Shown piece after piece: positions 10,429-19,937 of a stretch of 64,000 bases of DNA. Source of the DNA: Knufia peltigerae (Eukaryota; Ascomycota; Eurotiomycetes; Chaetothyriales; Trichomeriaceae); the NCBI GenBank assembly GCA_030247855.1, contig JAPDRN010000031.1:186001-250000 (forward strand), in the 5' to 3' direction. Position numbers and translations under genes: made by a program. The notes below the pieces were generated by a model. The model had not been told where the DNA came from. It saw only the letters and a program-made list of their open reading frames with translations, and did no database searches. Position 1 is the first letter of the stretch; the number at the start of each line of letters is the position of its first letter.

Positions 10429-11866
10429 ATGTCTAGCCATCCCATGTTCAAGACCTGCGTCGCCCATTTCCGGCCAGCTGTACCCTCGCGCGGCAGGGCT
10501 CAAGTTTGGCGACAAGCAACCTTCCATGGTCGAGGGGCCAGGTACCAATCTGCGCGCCAATTCGCATCCCATTCGGTCAAGGTGAACGGTCAGCGCCTGT
10601 GGGACTCGATTCACCACACGGCGCAGTGGGGTGATAGTCAAGATGGCGGCGTGAAGCGGCTCACTCTGACCGACGAGGACCAGAAGGTTCGCTCGTGGTT
10701 CACGGAGACGCTGACCGCCGTCGGGTGCAAGGTCAAGGTGGACCAGGTGGGAAACATGTTCGCCGTTCGACCCGGGGCCAACATGGCCCTCCCTCCCATC
10801 GCGATGGGATCGCATCTCGACACCCAACCGGCCGGGGGGAAGTTCGATGGCATTCTCGGGGTTCTCGGGGGGGTCGAGGTCATCCGGGTGCTGCATGAAA
10901 ACAATGTCGTCACTCAGGCCCCGATTGCTGTGGTGAACTGGACCAACGAGGAAGGCGCTCGGTTCAACAGTGGGATGTTGGGCAGCAGCGTCTGGGGAGG
11001 AATGATTGACCTGGACGAGGCCTACTCCATACAGGACGTCGAGGGCACCACGTTCCGGGCCGCGCTGGAAAGGATTGGGTACCTGGGCAGTGAGGGCGCA
11101 AGCCACAAGAACAACCCGCTCGCCGCCCACTTCGAACTCCACATCGAACAGGGTCCTGTCTTAGAGGACACGAACAAAACCCTTGGGGTCGTCAACGGTG
11201 TTCAGGCGATGGGCTGGACATATGTCACTGTTCACGGCCATTCTCAGCACTGTGGCACCACGCCGATGGACAGACGAAACGATGCGCTCCTTGCTGCGAC
11301 CAAGATGATTCCACAGATCAACGTTATGGCTCGTGAGACCGAAGGCATGAGCACCGTAGGTGTCTTCAATTCGGAGCCGTCGAGCCCCGGGACGGTCCCG
11401 GGCAAAGTGCGATTCAGTGTCGATCTTGAACACCTCGACAATGACGCCAGGGATCTCATGGTGAAGAGGACCAAAGAGATCTGCGCCGAAGTCGCCGAAC
11501 AAGAGGGTTGTCAAGTCACTTTTGAGGATACCTGGGTCAGTCGAGGTGTGCGCTTCAACCCACTGTGCGTCGAGACGGTCACAGAGGTGGCTGAAGAACT
11601 GGTCGGCAAGGATGGGTTCGTCACGCTCCCGGCGGGAGCAGGACATGACAGCGTCAACACCTCTCATCACTGTCCCACCTCGATGATCTTTGTTCCCTCC
11701 AAGGGCGGCATTTCTCATCATCCCTCCGAGTGGTCGACGCAAGAACACTGGTAATAATTCCCCGGCAAGATTGTTTAGAGATTGTCGCTAACTTCGTGGT
11801 AGCACGCTCGGAGTTGAAGCTTTACTTCGGACGGTGTTGAAGTTTGATAAGAAGATTTCGAGATAG
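10429..11866 (+). CDS. M20-family N-carbamoyl-amino-acid hydrolase (carbamoylase / beta-ureidopropionase type)
   Basis: The CDS is join(10429..11750, 11803..11866), 461 aa. A 52-nt intron (CTAAC branch) removes an early stop and adds the tail LGVEALLRTVLKFDKKISR. Enzymes of this group cleave N-carbamoyl amino acids (or allantoate) to the amine, CO2 and ammonia using two metal ions. Ligand motifs are GSHLDTQPAGGKFDG, NEEGARF, HIEQGP and GGISHHPSE, with GAGHDS before the last. The first ~52 residues have no Asp or Glu and many Arg/Ser/Ala, which suggests a mitochondrial presequence. With the hydantoinase at 17061 it makes a two-step hydantoin-to-amino-acid route. Allantoate amidohydrolase or Pyd3-type beta-alanine synthase are alternatives. 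Confidence 0.9.
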
Positions 11867-11894
11867 TTCTTCATCTCGCGTCAAGCGAACATGA

Positions 11895-12797
11895 CTAGCC
11901 AGATGTAAACGTTGGTTGGATCTCTGAGAGACTCCAGTCTGTACTCGATGCCCAAATGAGCTGTGGTGTGTTGTCTGGGATGGGCTCTCGATGCTGAGGA
12001 CACCAGACTATGTTTTCTGGAGGACAAGTGACTTGTGGCGTAGCTGACTGCCAAATGTCATCCGCACGGAGGTTGTAGGGCCAGTCGACTGCAATCTGGG
12101 AGTGGTTCCATAGATCTTTGCTTCCAGTGGAGTCGACGTAAGGATTGAGGGCGTCGAAAGTCCCTGGAAGAGAAAATTCTTGTTCTTGAACGCCGAAACT
12201 GTTCCATAGTAGAGAACCTTCATGATCCATCCACGGCGAGGATTGCCACCCCGTGAGATCGAAATGCGTGAGTCCACCGTCCGAATAGGATCCCCTGGTA
12301 CCACGGACTGATTGGGATGGCGGGCTCGATTTGCAGTGATGAGTGTTTGGTGTATCGAGGTACGGCATTGGAATCGCCTCGTCGCCTGCTCGCCGGCTGC
12401 TGCTCACCGACAACTGTGCCGGAACATGTGAGTCGACGACAAAGGATGGCCTGTCGCCGCCATTGGTGTCGTCGCCGCCCTCTGCAGCATGCGACGTCGC
12501 ATTCAGAGTATCAGTGTCTGCCCTTTTCGTGAGCTCCGCCACGCGGTCGACGGTGGCGATGATACATCGCCGCCCCAGTTTCCCGCACTGGACACAGGTG
12601 CCGCCGGTGTCGGGAGTCGCCACCAGACATCTGATCTTGCGCCTCCGACAGTGGTCTGTTTCACGGGGTCAGTGATGGAATGTCTGGTTCGCGGGTCGAC
12701 CACGCGGCCGGGCATGTTCCTTACCACAAGCCTGGGATGACCGGTAGTATCCCAACTTGCTACCACGAGACTGGGCTCGGGAGAACGGTCGACTCAT
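11895..12797 (-). CDS. Short Zn2Cys6 transcription factor without middle domain
   Basis: The CDS is complement(11895..12655, 12725..12797), 277 aa. The 69-nt intron (CTGAC branch) again falls inside the zinc cluster; the spliced product reads ACDHCRRRKIRC followed by CVQCGKLGRRC, a full six-Cys motif. The rest is Ser/Asp/Pro-rich with aromatic patches (WNHSQIAVDWPY), like an activation region, and no fungal middle homology domain is visible. The ATG at 12797 is preferred because it leaves the short basic lead common before such clusters; an in-frame ATG at 12869 is possible. It is convergent with the carbamoylase gene, 28 bp apart. A pathway-specific regulator is likely. Confidence 0.85.
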
Positions 12798-13176
12798 TGT
12801 CACAAAGCTGGGGGCACACGTGAGGACGAGGAAGGAGGAATGGTGCAAGACTGAAAACCGGCGGGGCAATCTTTATCACAGGGCGGAGGAGGGGGCGGGT
12901 GGAGCGGCCGGTGAGAAGCACCCGGAGACTCCTGGGGGCCAGACCCGTCGCCTTTCCAAGTGACGGACGCCCGGCAACCCTGCTTTACGTGGGATCCACA
13001 TCACGTGTGACAGCAGAGCATCTAGTGCTATGAGGAAGGAAAACTCTAGATAGGCCGCAGGCGTGCATCTGAATGTCATGAACGTCTCGTCTCATGCGAA
13101 ATATGGACACGTATGGACTCGAGATTCACGGACTCTGCTTGTTACAATCATTTATTCCAACTGACTAGGATATTAA
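12798..13176. other. Intergenic, short Zn2Cys6 gene to DUF1479 gene
   Basis: This region is the promoter of the Zn2Cys6 gene and the 3' region of the DUF1479 gene. It has a G-rich stretch around 12885-12905. No gene or repeat is seen. Confidence 0.5.
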
Positions 13177-14671
13177 TTATCGGGCGAGAGCTTCGTTCGC
13201 CAGTCGCCGTACCGCTCTCTGGCCATCTGTTAGACCCTCTTCGAGGTCGTCGAAGGGCTCCAACCCCAGCGCCCTCAATCCCCGGTGAGACAGGACATTC
13301 TCCCGTCTGGCGCCGTGATCTGTATGCTGGCTCTCCTCCTCCGCTACGTTGTCGTAACACGCAAAGTCCTTTGGGACAGCCGCCTTCTGGAACGCGTCCC
13401 TCACGCCGACGAGCGACTCGACGTTGTACGGAGTCAACGGAATGCACGCATTGTACACGACACTCGAGTCCCGTGAGCCGGGGTGGAATCTGTCCACCTC
13501 GTGCACCAGATCGCAGTGCCAGAAGACGTAGTCTCCCGGGCGGACGGGAGGGATCCCGATCATGGACCGTTCAAGGAGCAGATGCGGATGGAATTCTCGG
13601 CTCGGAAAAAACTGAGTGTTCCCAGGAGTCGCACCCGGGAAAATGGGCTGGGTATCGTCGAAGGTTTCGTCCACGGCGAACAGCGGCCGCAGCATGATGT
13701 ACGCCACGGACGCCTTCAGACTGGGTAACAAACGGAGTGTGCCTTCCCCCGTCGACGTGTGGGACAGCGACAACCAGCCCTGTAGGCTCCGCCAACACGA
13801 GCACGCGGCTCCGTTGTCGTAGAGGTCGCTTTTTGCCTCGTAGCGCCGGTCGGCCGCCCAGCCGTCCCAACTGTCCCAGTCGCCTTCAAAGATGGCCTGG
13901 AAGTTGGACCGGTTGATGGAGCACTCCCAGCGCTCGATCCCGCCGCTGTCCAGATGCGCCGGCAAGGTGAATTCAGCATCCTTTGAGGGATGCCGGATGC
14001 GGAAGCGGTCTGGGTAGACGACCTGGCTTGTCAGGTCGATAGGCAGGGAATCGTCGGCGACGTGCCAGAGCTTGCTCACGCAATCCATGGCCTTCATGAC
14101 GCGCTCATGGCTCCGAATCTGGACCTGTGTCGGCGTCCACCATAGATTCCACGTTTGAGGGTCGTCCCTCGGAAATCCTCCGGCCTCGTGATGGCATCTC
14201 GTGTACTCCTTCAAGTCGGCCTCCCAGGTGGTGGCCTGGGCTTCGGATACGACATTGCGAAGGATGACACATCCACGATCTCGCACAAGGTCAACAAACC
14301 CTTGTGGCAGCGCTCCACCTATAAAAGAAACGTTAGCACCAAGTGTGCTTCAAAAGCCGAGAGGCTTGCGTCGCCGACCATTATCGCACACATCATCGAA
14401 GTCGATCTCTGGCACGATGGCAGGACCATTTCGGGTAATGTGGTTCGCTTCAGTCTCCAAGACTTTGCACAGACGTTCATACGAGGCGATGACCTTGGCT
14501 TTATGCTGCGACGAGACCAACGAGCGCTTGATCTGGGCAAATCTCTGGTCGAGCAATGGTATCCTTGGAAGTATCGGTCAATCTGGACTTGGGTGTCCTG
14601 GCTTTATTGGAGCTGGCAACTTACTTCTTGCGACATCCATCGAGTGTTTGATCCAGGACTGCTGAGGGCAT
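13177..14671 (-). CDS. DUF1479 (YbiU-like) protein, putative Fe(II)/2-oxoglutarate dioxygenase fold
   Basis: The CDS is complement(13177..14318, 14379..14563, 14625..14671), 457 aa; bacterial YbiU is about 420 aa. Exon 1 gives MPSAVLDQTLDGCRKK, joined through a perfect GTAAGT donor to the family region RFAQIKRSLVSSQ and GPAIVPEIDF, then RDRGCVILRNVV. The middle intron uses a weaker GTCGGC donor but keeps frame and has a GCTAAC branch. A possible metal triad is HLDSGG (His and Asp) with the distal His in WHCDLVHEVD. Biochemical function is not established for the family. Its place between the regulators and allantoicase suggests oxidation of a pathway side substrate, which is inference. Confidence 0.86.
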
Positions 14672-15448
14672 CTTTTTGTGGCTGATAGGGGGTTCCAGTG
14701 TGGTTGCACGTAGCAACAGTGCACTTTATTTCAACCCAATTCACCCCCTCACCTCGTCATAGGGGTTTGTCAGAGCGTTGATTGATCTCGGAGGAAGGAT
14801 GAAGAGGAGGGAGGGGCAAAATGTTGGTGGGGAGAGTTCACCACGGGGCAACTGACTGCCACATTTCCTCGCCTTGACATTCTCTAGCTGGCGTGGCCGA
14901 TGGAGATCCTCGATCCCACCGAAGCTCTGGGTGGCGTGAACCAAAGGCAGTAGGTCGCATCCTGGTGACTTGGCAGGTGTAGTTTTATGAACTTTCACCA
15001 CGAGTCGAGTGACTTTGCCCAATGGACCTGGACCTTTCATTGCCTCTATCACGGCGTGGTATGATAAATTTATCCCTTCCTACCAACTTGATGATGATAC
15101 AAGGAAGTATCGTTGGCAATGTTAATCACGTTAGGCATGGCTTTGCCAGGATAATATTGTCCACAAGTTGTATGCGCGATAGCCGCTTCTCAGATCGCTA
15201 CGGGCGTAGCTAGCATTGCTCATTGTCGGATCGATACGTCTTTACACAGTCTTGTTCGGCAGGACGATCCTGCTCTATATGTACATTCCCTCGCTGCCCT
15301 CTGCCTTCATCTTTCTCCCTTGTTAAGAACCCCCTGCTGTCATAATCCACGTGCGCGAAGGATCCCTTAAATCCAGGTACATTAGCTTGCTACCGACATC
15401 ATCTAACACCGGAGAGCTAACAGAAGTCCCTACGGTAAGCGGGTTATC
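14672..15448. other. Intergenic, DUF1479 promoter and allantoicase 3' region
   Basis: Both flanking genes are on the minus strand. No coding frame with family similarity, repeat or RNA is seen in these 777 bases. Confidence 0.5.
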
Positions 15449-16649
15449 TCATCTGGCGACGACCGGAACGCCATAGACTCGGAGCCTCTTGACACCACCG
15501 TCGGGCACGATGACCAGCTTCACGTGGCTCAGCGCTGCACCCTTGACTTTATTCTCACAGTCAAAGATGTGCTCTTCATGGGCCCGGCAGTCCTGAAGCC
15601 CGCCCGTGAGATCCATCCAGCCCTCCTCGTCGGTCTGGCCGAGGGGCTCTCCTTCCTTGCCGGTCCAGTCGATACCCCAGACCTGGCACTTGTCCGGGAA
15701 GTTGCCTCTGAAATGTGCCGTGTCCACGACCACGCTCTTCACCAGACCTGCCGCTCCCAGCCTCACGATTGCCCAGTCCGTGTGGCCTGGCTCGCGACTG
15801 CGCCGCGTTTCCCATCCGTCGCTCATGTCGACACCACGCCCTGGGAGGAGGAGGTTGTTGGGGCTGGAGTAGTGCTCGTTGCTGCACGCGATGCAGCGCC
15901 CGGCGTTCGTCGCCGCTGCGAGGTCCAAGCCTCTTAACGGGTCCGGGCCTCCGCCTGTGCCGGTCACGTTTGAGGGTGTGGGAGAAGCCGGGCGTCCGTA
16001 GAGGCGTAGACGCGCGATCCCACCATCAGGGTACATGTTGAGCCTGAAATGTGTGTATGGACGCTCCGTGGGAGTCTGCAGCTTCCACGCCTGCCGGCGA
16101 CTCGGACCGCAGGGTTGCTTGCTCAAAATCATCCGCCATTCCCCCTTTCCGTGGCCCCATTCCAGCACCTTGTCGTCCAGAGCCTGTTGCTCCGTCTCAG
16201 ATGTCATCGCAGTAGCAGGTGCAAACCCTTCCACACTGATCGCGGGTGCTTCGTTTCCGTTGAAGAAGGCCGTATCGACCTCAACCCCCCAGATGAAGCC
16301 TCCCCCACTCCGAATCATCTCGGGGCCCAGTTTGATAATCGCATAGTCGAATTCTTGTTTGTTGTGTCTTCGCGTTTCCCAGCCATCATACCAGCCGCCG
16401 GTGAAGACGACCTTGCCATTCCCCGAGATCGGTGGCTTGGGGTTGATCAAGTTGCTGGCTTCCGCGAACCATTCATCCGACTGGCCGATGACTTTGCCCA
16501 AGAGTCTTGACGATGACAGATCTGCCCATGTATCAGTACAGTTGGCCAAGTATTTGATCTAGGATCATGATTCCCATACCGATCGTACTGCTTCGAAAGG
16601 CCTCATCAATATCCGCTGCAGCAATCAGAGTGCAAGGTGTTTCTGCCAT
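15449..16649 (-). CDS. alc: Allantoicase
   Basis: The CDS is complement(15449..16521, 16580..16649), 380 aa. Exon 1 starts at ATG 16649 and encodes TPCTLIAAADIDEAFRSS, and the 58-nt intron joins it to DLSSSRLLGKVIGQSDEWF, the canonical allantoicase start. The protein has the two tandem jelly-roll repeats of the family, each with a DGWETRR core (GGWYDGWETRRHN and GVDMSDGWETRRSRE) and each ending in a PDGGIARLRLYG-type strand. The enzyme converts allantoate to ureidoglycolate and urea, in the cytosol or peroxisome. It is divergent from the hydantoinase gene across 411 bp with three GATA sites. Identification is secure. Confidence 0.95.
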
Positions 16650-16697
16650 TCCTGGTTATTTCTCGCGCTCGCGAGGTCTTTTGGGCATCCAATACCA

Positions 16698-17048
16698 AGA
16701 TAGTCCTGCTCATCGTGACTCGGTTTTGTATTTGGGCAACAGCGACAAGCCAGACAACGTTCCGCTAGTGGCATGTGCCGGAGTCGATGAGCTCGGACGC
16801 GGCGTTATCGCTGAAAATCACCCAGTCCGCCCGCGGGCGAGATCAATCCACCCGTGCCTAACTCAGTTTCGGAGTAGAGCGTGGATCGCTACCGGCCAGA
16901 TCCAATTATGGGGACTGACCCACCAGACCACCCTCGCTTAATCGTCTCAATGCCTCTACTCTTCTTTGATTCATCGGGGTAGGAGTATGGTCTCGAGTTC
17001 GTCGGTGAAGGCTGAGAATTGGTCGGCGATTGTACTTGCTCTTGATAA
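16698..17048. promoter_or_regulatory. GATA sites in the allantoicase/hydantoinase divergent promoter
   Basis: Within the 411 bp between the two start codons (16650-17060), HGATAR cores are at 16698-16703 and 17043-17048 (forward) and 16805-16810 (reverse). Chance expectation is about 1.2. A role for an AreA-type nitrogen activator is inferred. Confidence 0.4.
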
Positions 17049-17060
17049 CTCAGGATAGCC

Positions 17061-18692
17061 ATGGATTTGGATCTGGTCATTCGCAATGGGACGGTAGTCT
17101 CAGCATCGGATATCCTTTACGAATGTGATGTTGGCATCAAGGTAGTCCCTCCCTAGCCATTTGCAGGACCAAATTGTTTTGATCACGGTTGTAGGACGGC
17201 ACGATTGTGGTCGTGGGAAAGAATTTGCCGGCCAGAGCAGGGACAGAAGAGGTCGATGCCGGGGGAGCTTTTGTAACTCCTGGAGGTGTCGACTCTCACT
17301 GTCATCTATCCCAGTTCTACGATCCTGGCCCAGGGCAGGAACAGAAAACCCAGGCGACTGACGGCAACATTCCCGCAGAATACAACTTTGCAGGCGATGA
17401 CTATGAGTCCGGGTCGCGAAGTGCCATCGCCGGAGGGACGACGACCATCATGAGCTTCGCAAACCAGTACCGGGACGATGAGAGCCTGAAACCGGTCATC
17501 GAGGAGTACCACAAGCTGGCCCAAGGCAAGGCCTACTGTGACTACTCTTTCCACGTCATCGTCACCAATCCGACCCCGACGGTGTTGAAGGAGGATCTTC
17601 CACAATTGATCACCCACCACGGACTGTCGAGCATCAAGATCTTCATGACGTACGAATCGGCCAAGTTGAGCGACTACCAGATTCTCGGTGTCCTGAACGC
17701 GGCGCGGAGCATTGGTATCACCACCATGGTCCATGCCGAGAATGCGGATGTTGTGGAATACCTGACCGAGCAGCTCGAGGCGAACGATATGGTCCAACCG
17801 TATCATCACGGAACCTCACGACCTCCGTTGGTGGAAGGCGAGGCCACGGTGAGGGTTCCTTGCCGAAAATCTGTGACCTGAGCTGATTCACCTGCGCTAG
17901 AACCGTGTCGTGGCATTGGCGGAATTGATGAGTGCACCAGTCTTGCTTGTCCATGTCTCGAGCGCTCTGGCGACCAAGGTCATTCGGAAAGCACAGACAA
18001 GGGGTCTGGTCGTACACGGCGAGACTTGTCCCCACTATCTCTTTCTGTTGGCCGAGAAGATGAAACGGACTGGGTTCGAGGGCGCCAAGTTTGTGTGCTC
18101 GCCGCCGTTGAGGGAGACCTCGGCGGATCTCGATGCCATCTGGCAGGGTGTGCAGAATGGGACGTTCACCACCATTTCCTCGGACCATGCCCCGACCAAG
18201 TATGATCATCCCAACGGCAAGATGAAGGGGTTTTGCAACCACGGCCCTCACGGAAAGTTCAAATACATCCCCAACGGGCTACCTGGCCTGGAAACTCGGC
18301 TGCCTCTCCTCTTCACAGGAGGAGTCTTGAGCGGGCGCATATCACCGCAGAAGTTCGTCGAATTGACATCCTCCAACCCGGCCAAACTCTACGGCATGAC
18401 ACGGAAGGGGGCCATTGCGCCGGGCATGGACGCCGATGTCACGATCTGGTATCCACAAGAACAGTTCGAACCGTTTCGCCTGTCCAACGACATGCTGCAC
18501 CACGCCATCGACTACACTCCGTATGAAGGATTTGAGTTTCGAAATTGGCCGAGATACACGTTCCTGAGGGGCCAGTTGATGTTTGCAGAGGGCAAGCTTG
18601 TCGGTCCTCGAGGTGCTGGAGCATTTGTACGCAGGACACCTTCGGCCCTCGCTGCCAGTAAGCCAGTCATTCAGACCCAGTGGCTGAATTAG
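17061..18692 (+). CDS. Hydantoinase / dihydropyrimidinase-family amidohydrolase
   Basis: The CDS is join(17061..17141, 17195..17848, 17901..18692), 508 aa, with introns of 53 and 52 nt. The family opens cyclic amides (hydantoins, dihydropyrimidines, allantoin) to N-carbamoyl acids with two zinc ions. Metal and catalytic motifs are GVDSHCHLSQ, the carboxylated-Lys region SIKIFMTYES, VHAEN, HGETCPHY and SSDHAP. The N-terminal start MDLDLVIRNGTVVSA and C-terminal APGMDADVTIWYP are standard. It is divergent from allantoicase and downstream of the carbamoylase, so the two can act in series. Whether it serves as allantoinase, dihydropyrimidinase or broad hydantoinase cannot be settled by eye. Confidence 0.92.
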
Positions 18693-19088
18693 AGCCGGGA
18701 TCTCTGGCTATCGGCTTCTATACGAGCATGCTTCGTAGCCTATCCAAGGACTCGATGCTCTTAGCTATCCGTGTAGCCAGCAATTCCCGTTCATCATGTG
18801 AAGTACGTCCAGAATGTGGGATACGTGGTTCACGAGAGACTCTTTGTGTGAGTGACATAGAAAGCGTCGATACGCAGCAATAACCAAGTCAAGTTCAGGA
18901 GCTGTGTCTCTCTGTGCCTCGATACCCACTCCCGTACAACTTTCATTTATTCAAATCCCAACGTCAAACCACACAAGATATACCCATGTCCTGCTTTCCT
19001 CAGACTTGCTCAGCTGCATCGCAGCCTTGGACCCCTTTCATCATCCCATTAGTATCCCCCCAAAACACGCTCATAAGACTCATATCCT
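18693..19088. other. Intergenic, 3' side of the cluster
   Basis: This is a convergent region between the hydantoinase stop and the stop of the hypothetical gene at 19089. No gene, repeat or RNA is seen. Confidence 0.5.
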
Positions 19089-19937
19089 TCATTCAAATGA
19101 AAATGTTGATTTCATTTCGGCGGGGACGTCCACGCTCATGCCCTGGGCCCAGCCCATGTCCATGTGGGAAAAAATGCCGATGAGGCCGTCGTCGTCGCCG
19201 ATGATGATGACATCTTCGAGCATCACCGCCGTGACCATCAGAACCTGAACGATCACTGACACCACCGTCTGAATGGCCGTCATGATCCTTCAAAGCAGCA
19301 GCATTATTATTATCATCATCATCATAACGGTCGGCGTAATCCCCAATCGGACCTACACGTTCATGCTGTGGTTGTGGACTTGGTGGCCTTCCGGGTGCGC
19401 CTTGTTGCCCACGACGATGCGGTGGTGGAGGACTTTGATATCGACGATGGTGATGACCATGTCCATGGGCTGCTCTTCTTGGATCATGATTCCCGTGACG
19501 ACCGTGATCGTACTCGTACCTCACCTCGATCCCTGGGAAACCTGGAAGTTCGAAAGCGCCACCACGGCGATGATGATGACGTCTCCAATGATTATGATAA
19601 TCATGATCATAGACTTCGAGGTCTCTCCTGCCGTGCTGCAGGTGTTCTTCTTCTTGTGGGAAAACCCATTCAAGTTGTTCCCAACCTTGACCTCGACCTC
19701 GATCTTGGTGATGTTGTAGCTGTTCCCCGAACCCATCGTCATCGTCGAGAACCCATCTCCTACTCCTCCTACTCCTTCTTACGAGTTGAAATGGCTGATG
19801 TCCAAAGTCCAGTAGACCTTGTGCTCCACCTCCTCCCCAAGGTCGGTCTGCCGTGATGAAGTGATTGTAGACTGGCATGTTCGGTTGACTTCTTGATGGA
19901 TGGTATGGGTTTGTGTATTGAAATCGGTCTGAAACAT
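19089..19937 (-). CDS. Hypothetical spliced gene, Ile/Val-rich beta protein (about 207 aa)
   Basis: The proposed CDS is complement(19089..19268, 19359..19469, 19542..19719, 19783..19937). One reading frame with strong C/G third-position bias runs through the region (for example VEHKVYWTLDISHFN, TKIEVEVKVGNN, DMVITIVDIKVLHHR and GWAQGMSVDVPAEM) but is broken by stops that fall inside three candidate introns of 90, 72 and 63 nt, each a multiple of three. The first intron has a good GTAAGA donor; the 72-nt one has a weak GTTTCC donor. A longer 261-aa His/Arg-rich frame on the same strand is low-complexity and probably a shadow. No family is recognised; alternating Ile/Val suggests beta strands. 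The start at 19937 is tentative. Confidence 0.42.

Noticed and set aside
13148..13697. Plus- and minus-strand Arg-rich ORFs overlapping the DUF1479 gene
   Set aside because: Arg/Pro-rich shadows of the real minus-strand exon.
19093..19878. 261-aa His/Arg/Asp-rich protein on the minus strand
   Set aside because: Low-complexity frame produced by GAT/CAT-rich DNA; another frame on the same strand has clear codon bias and a consistent splice model.
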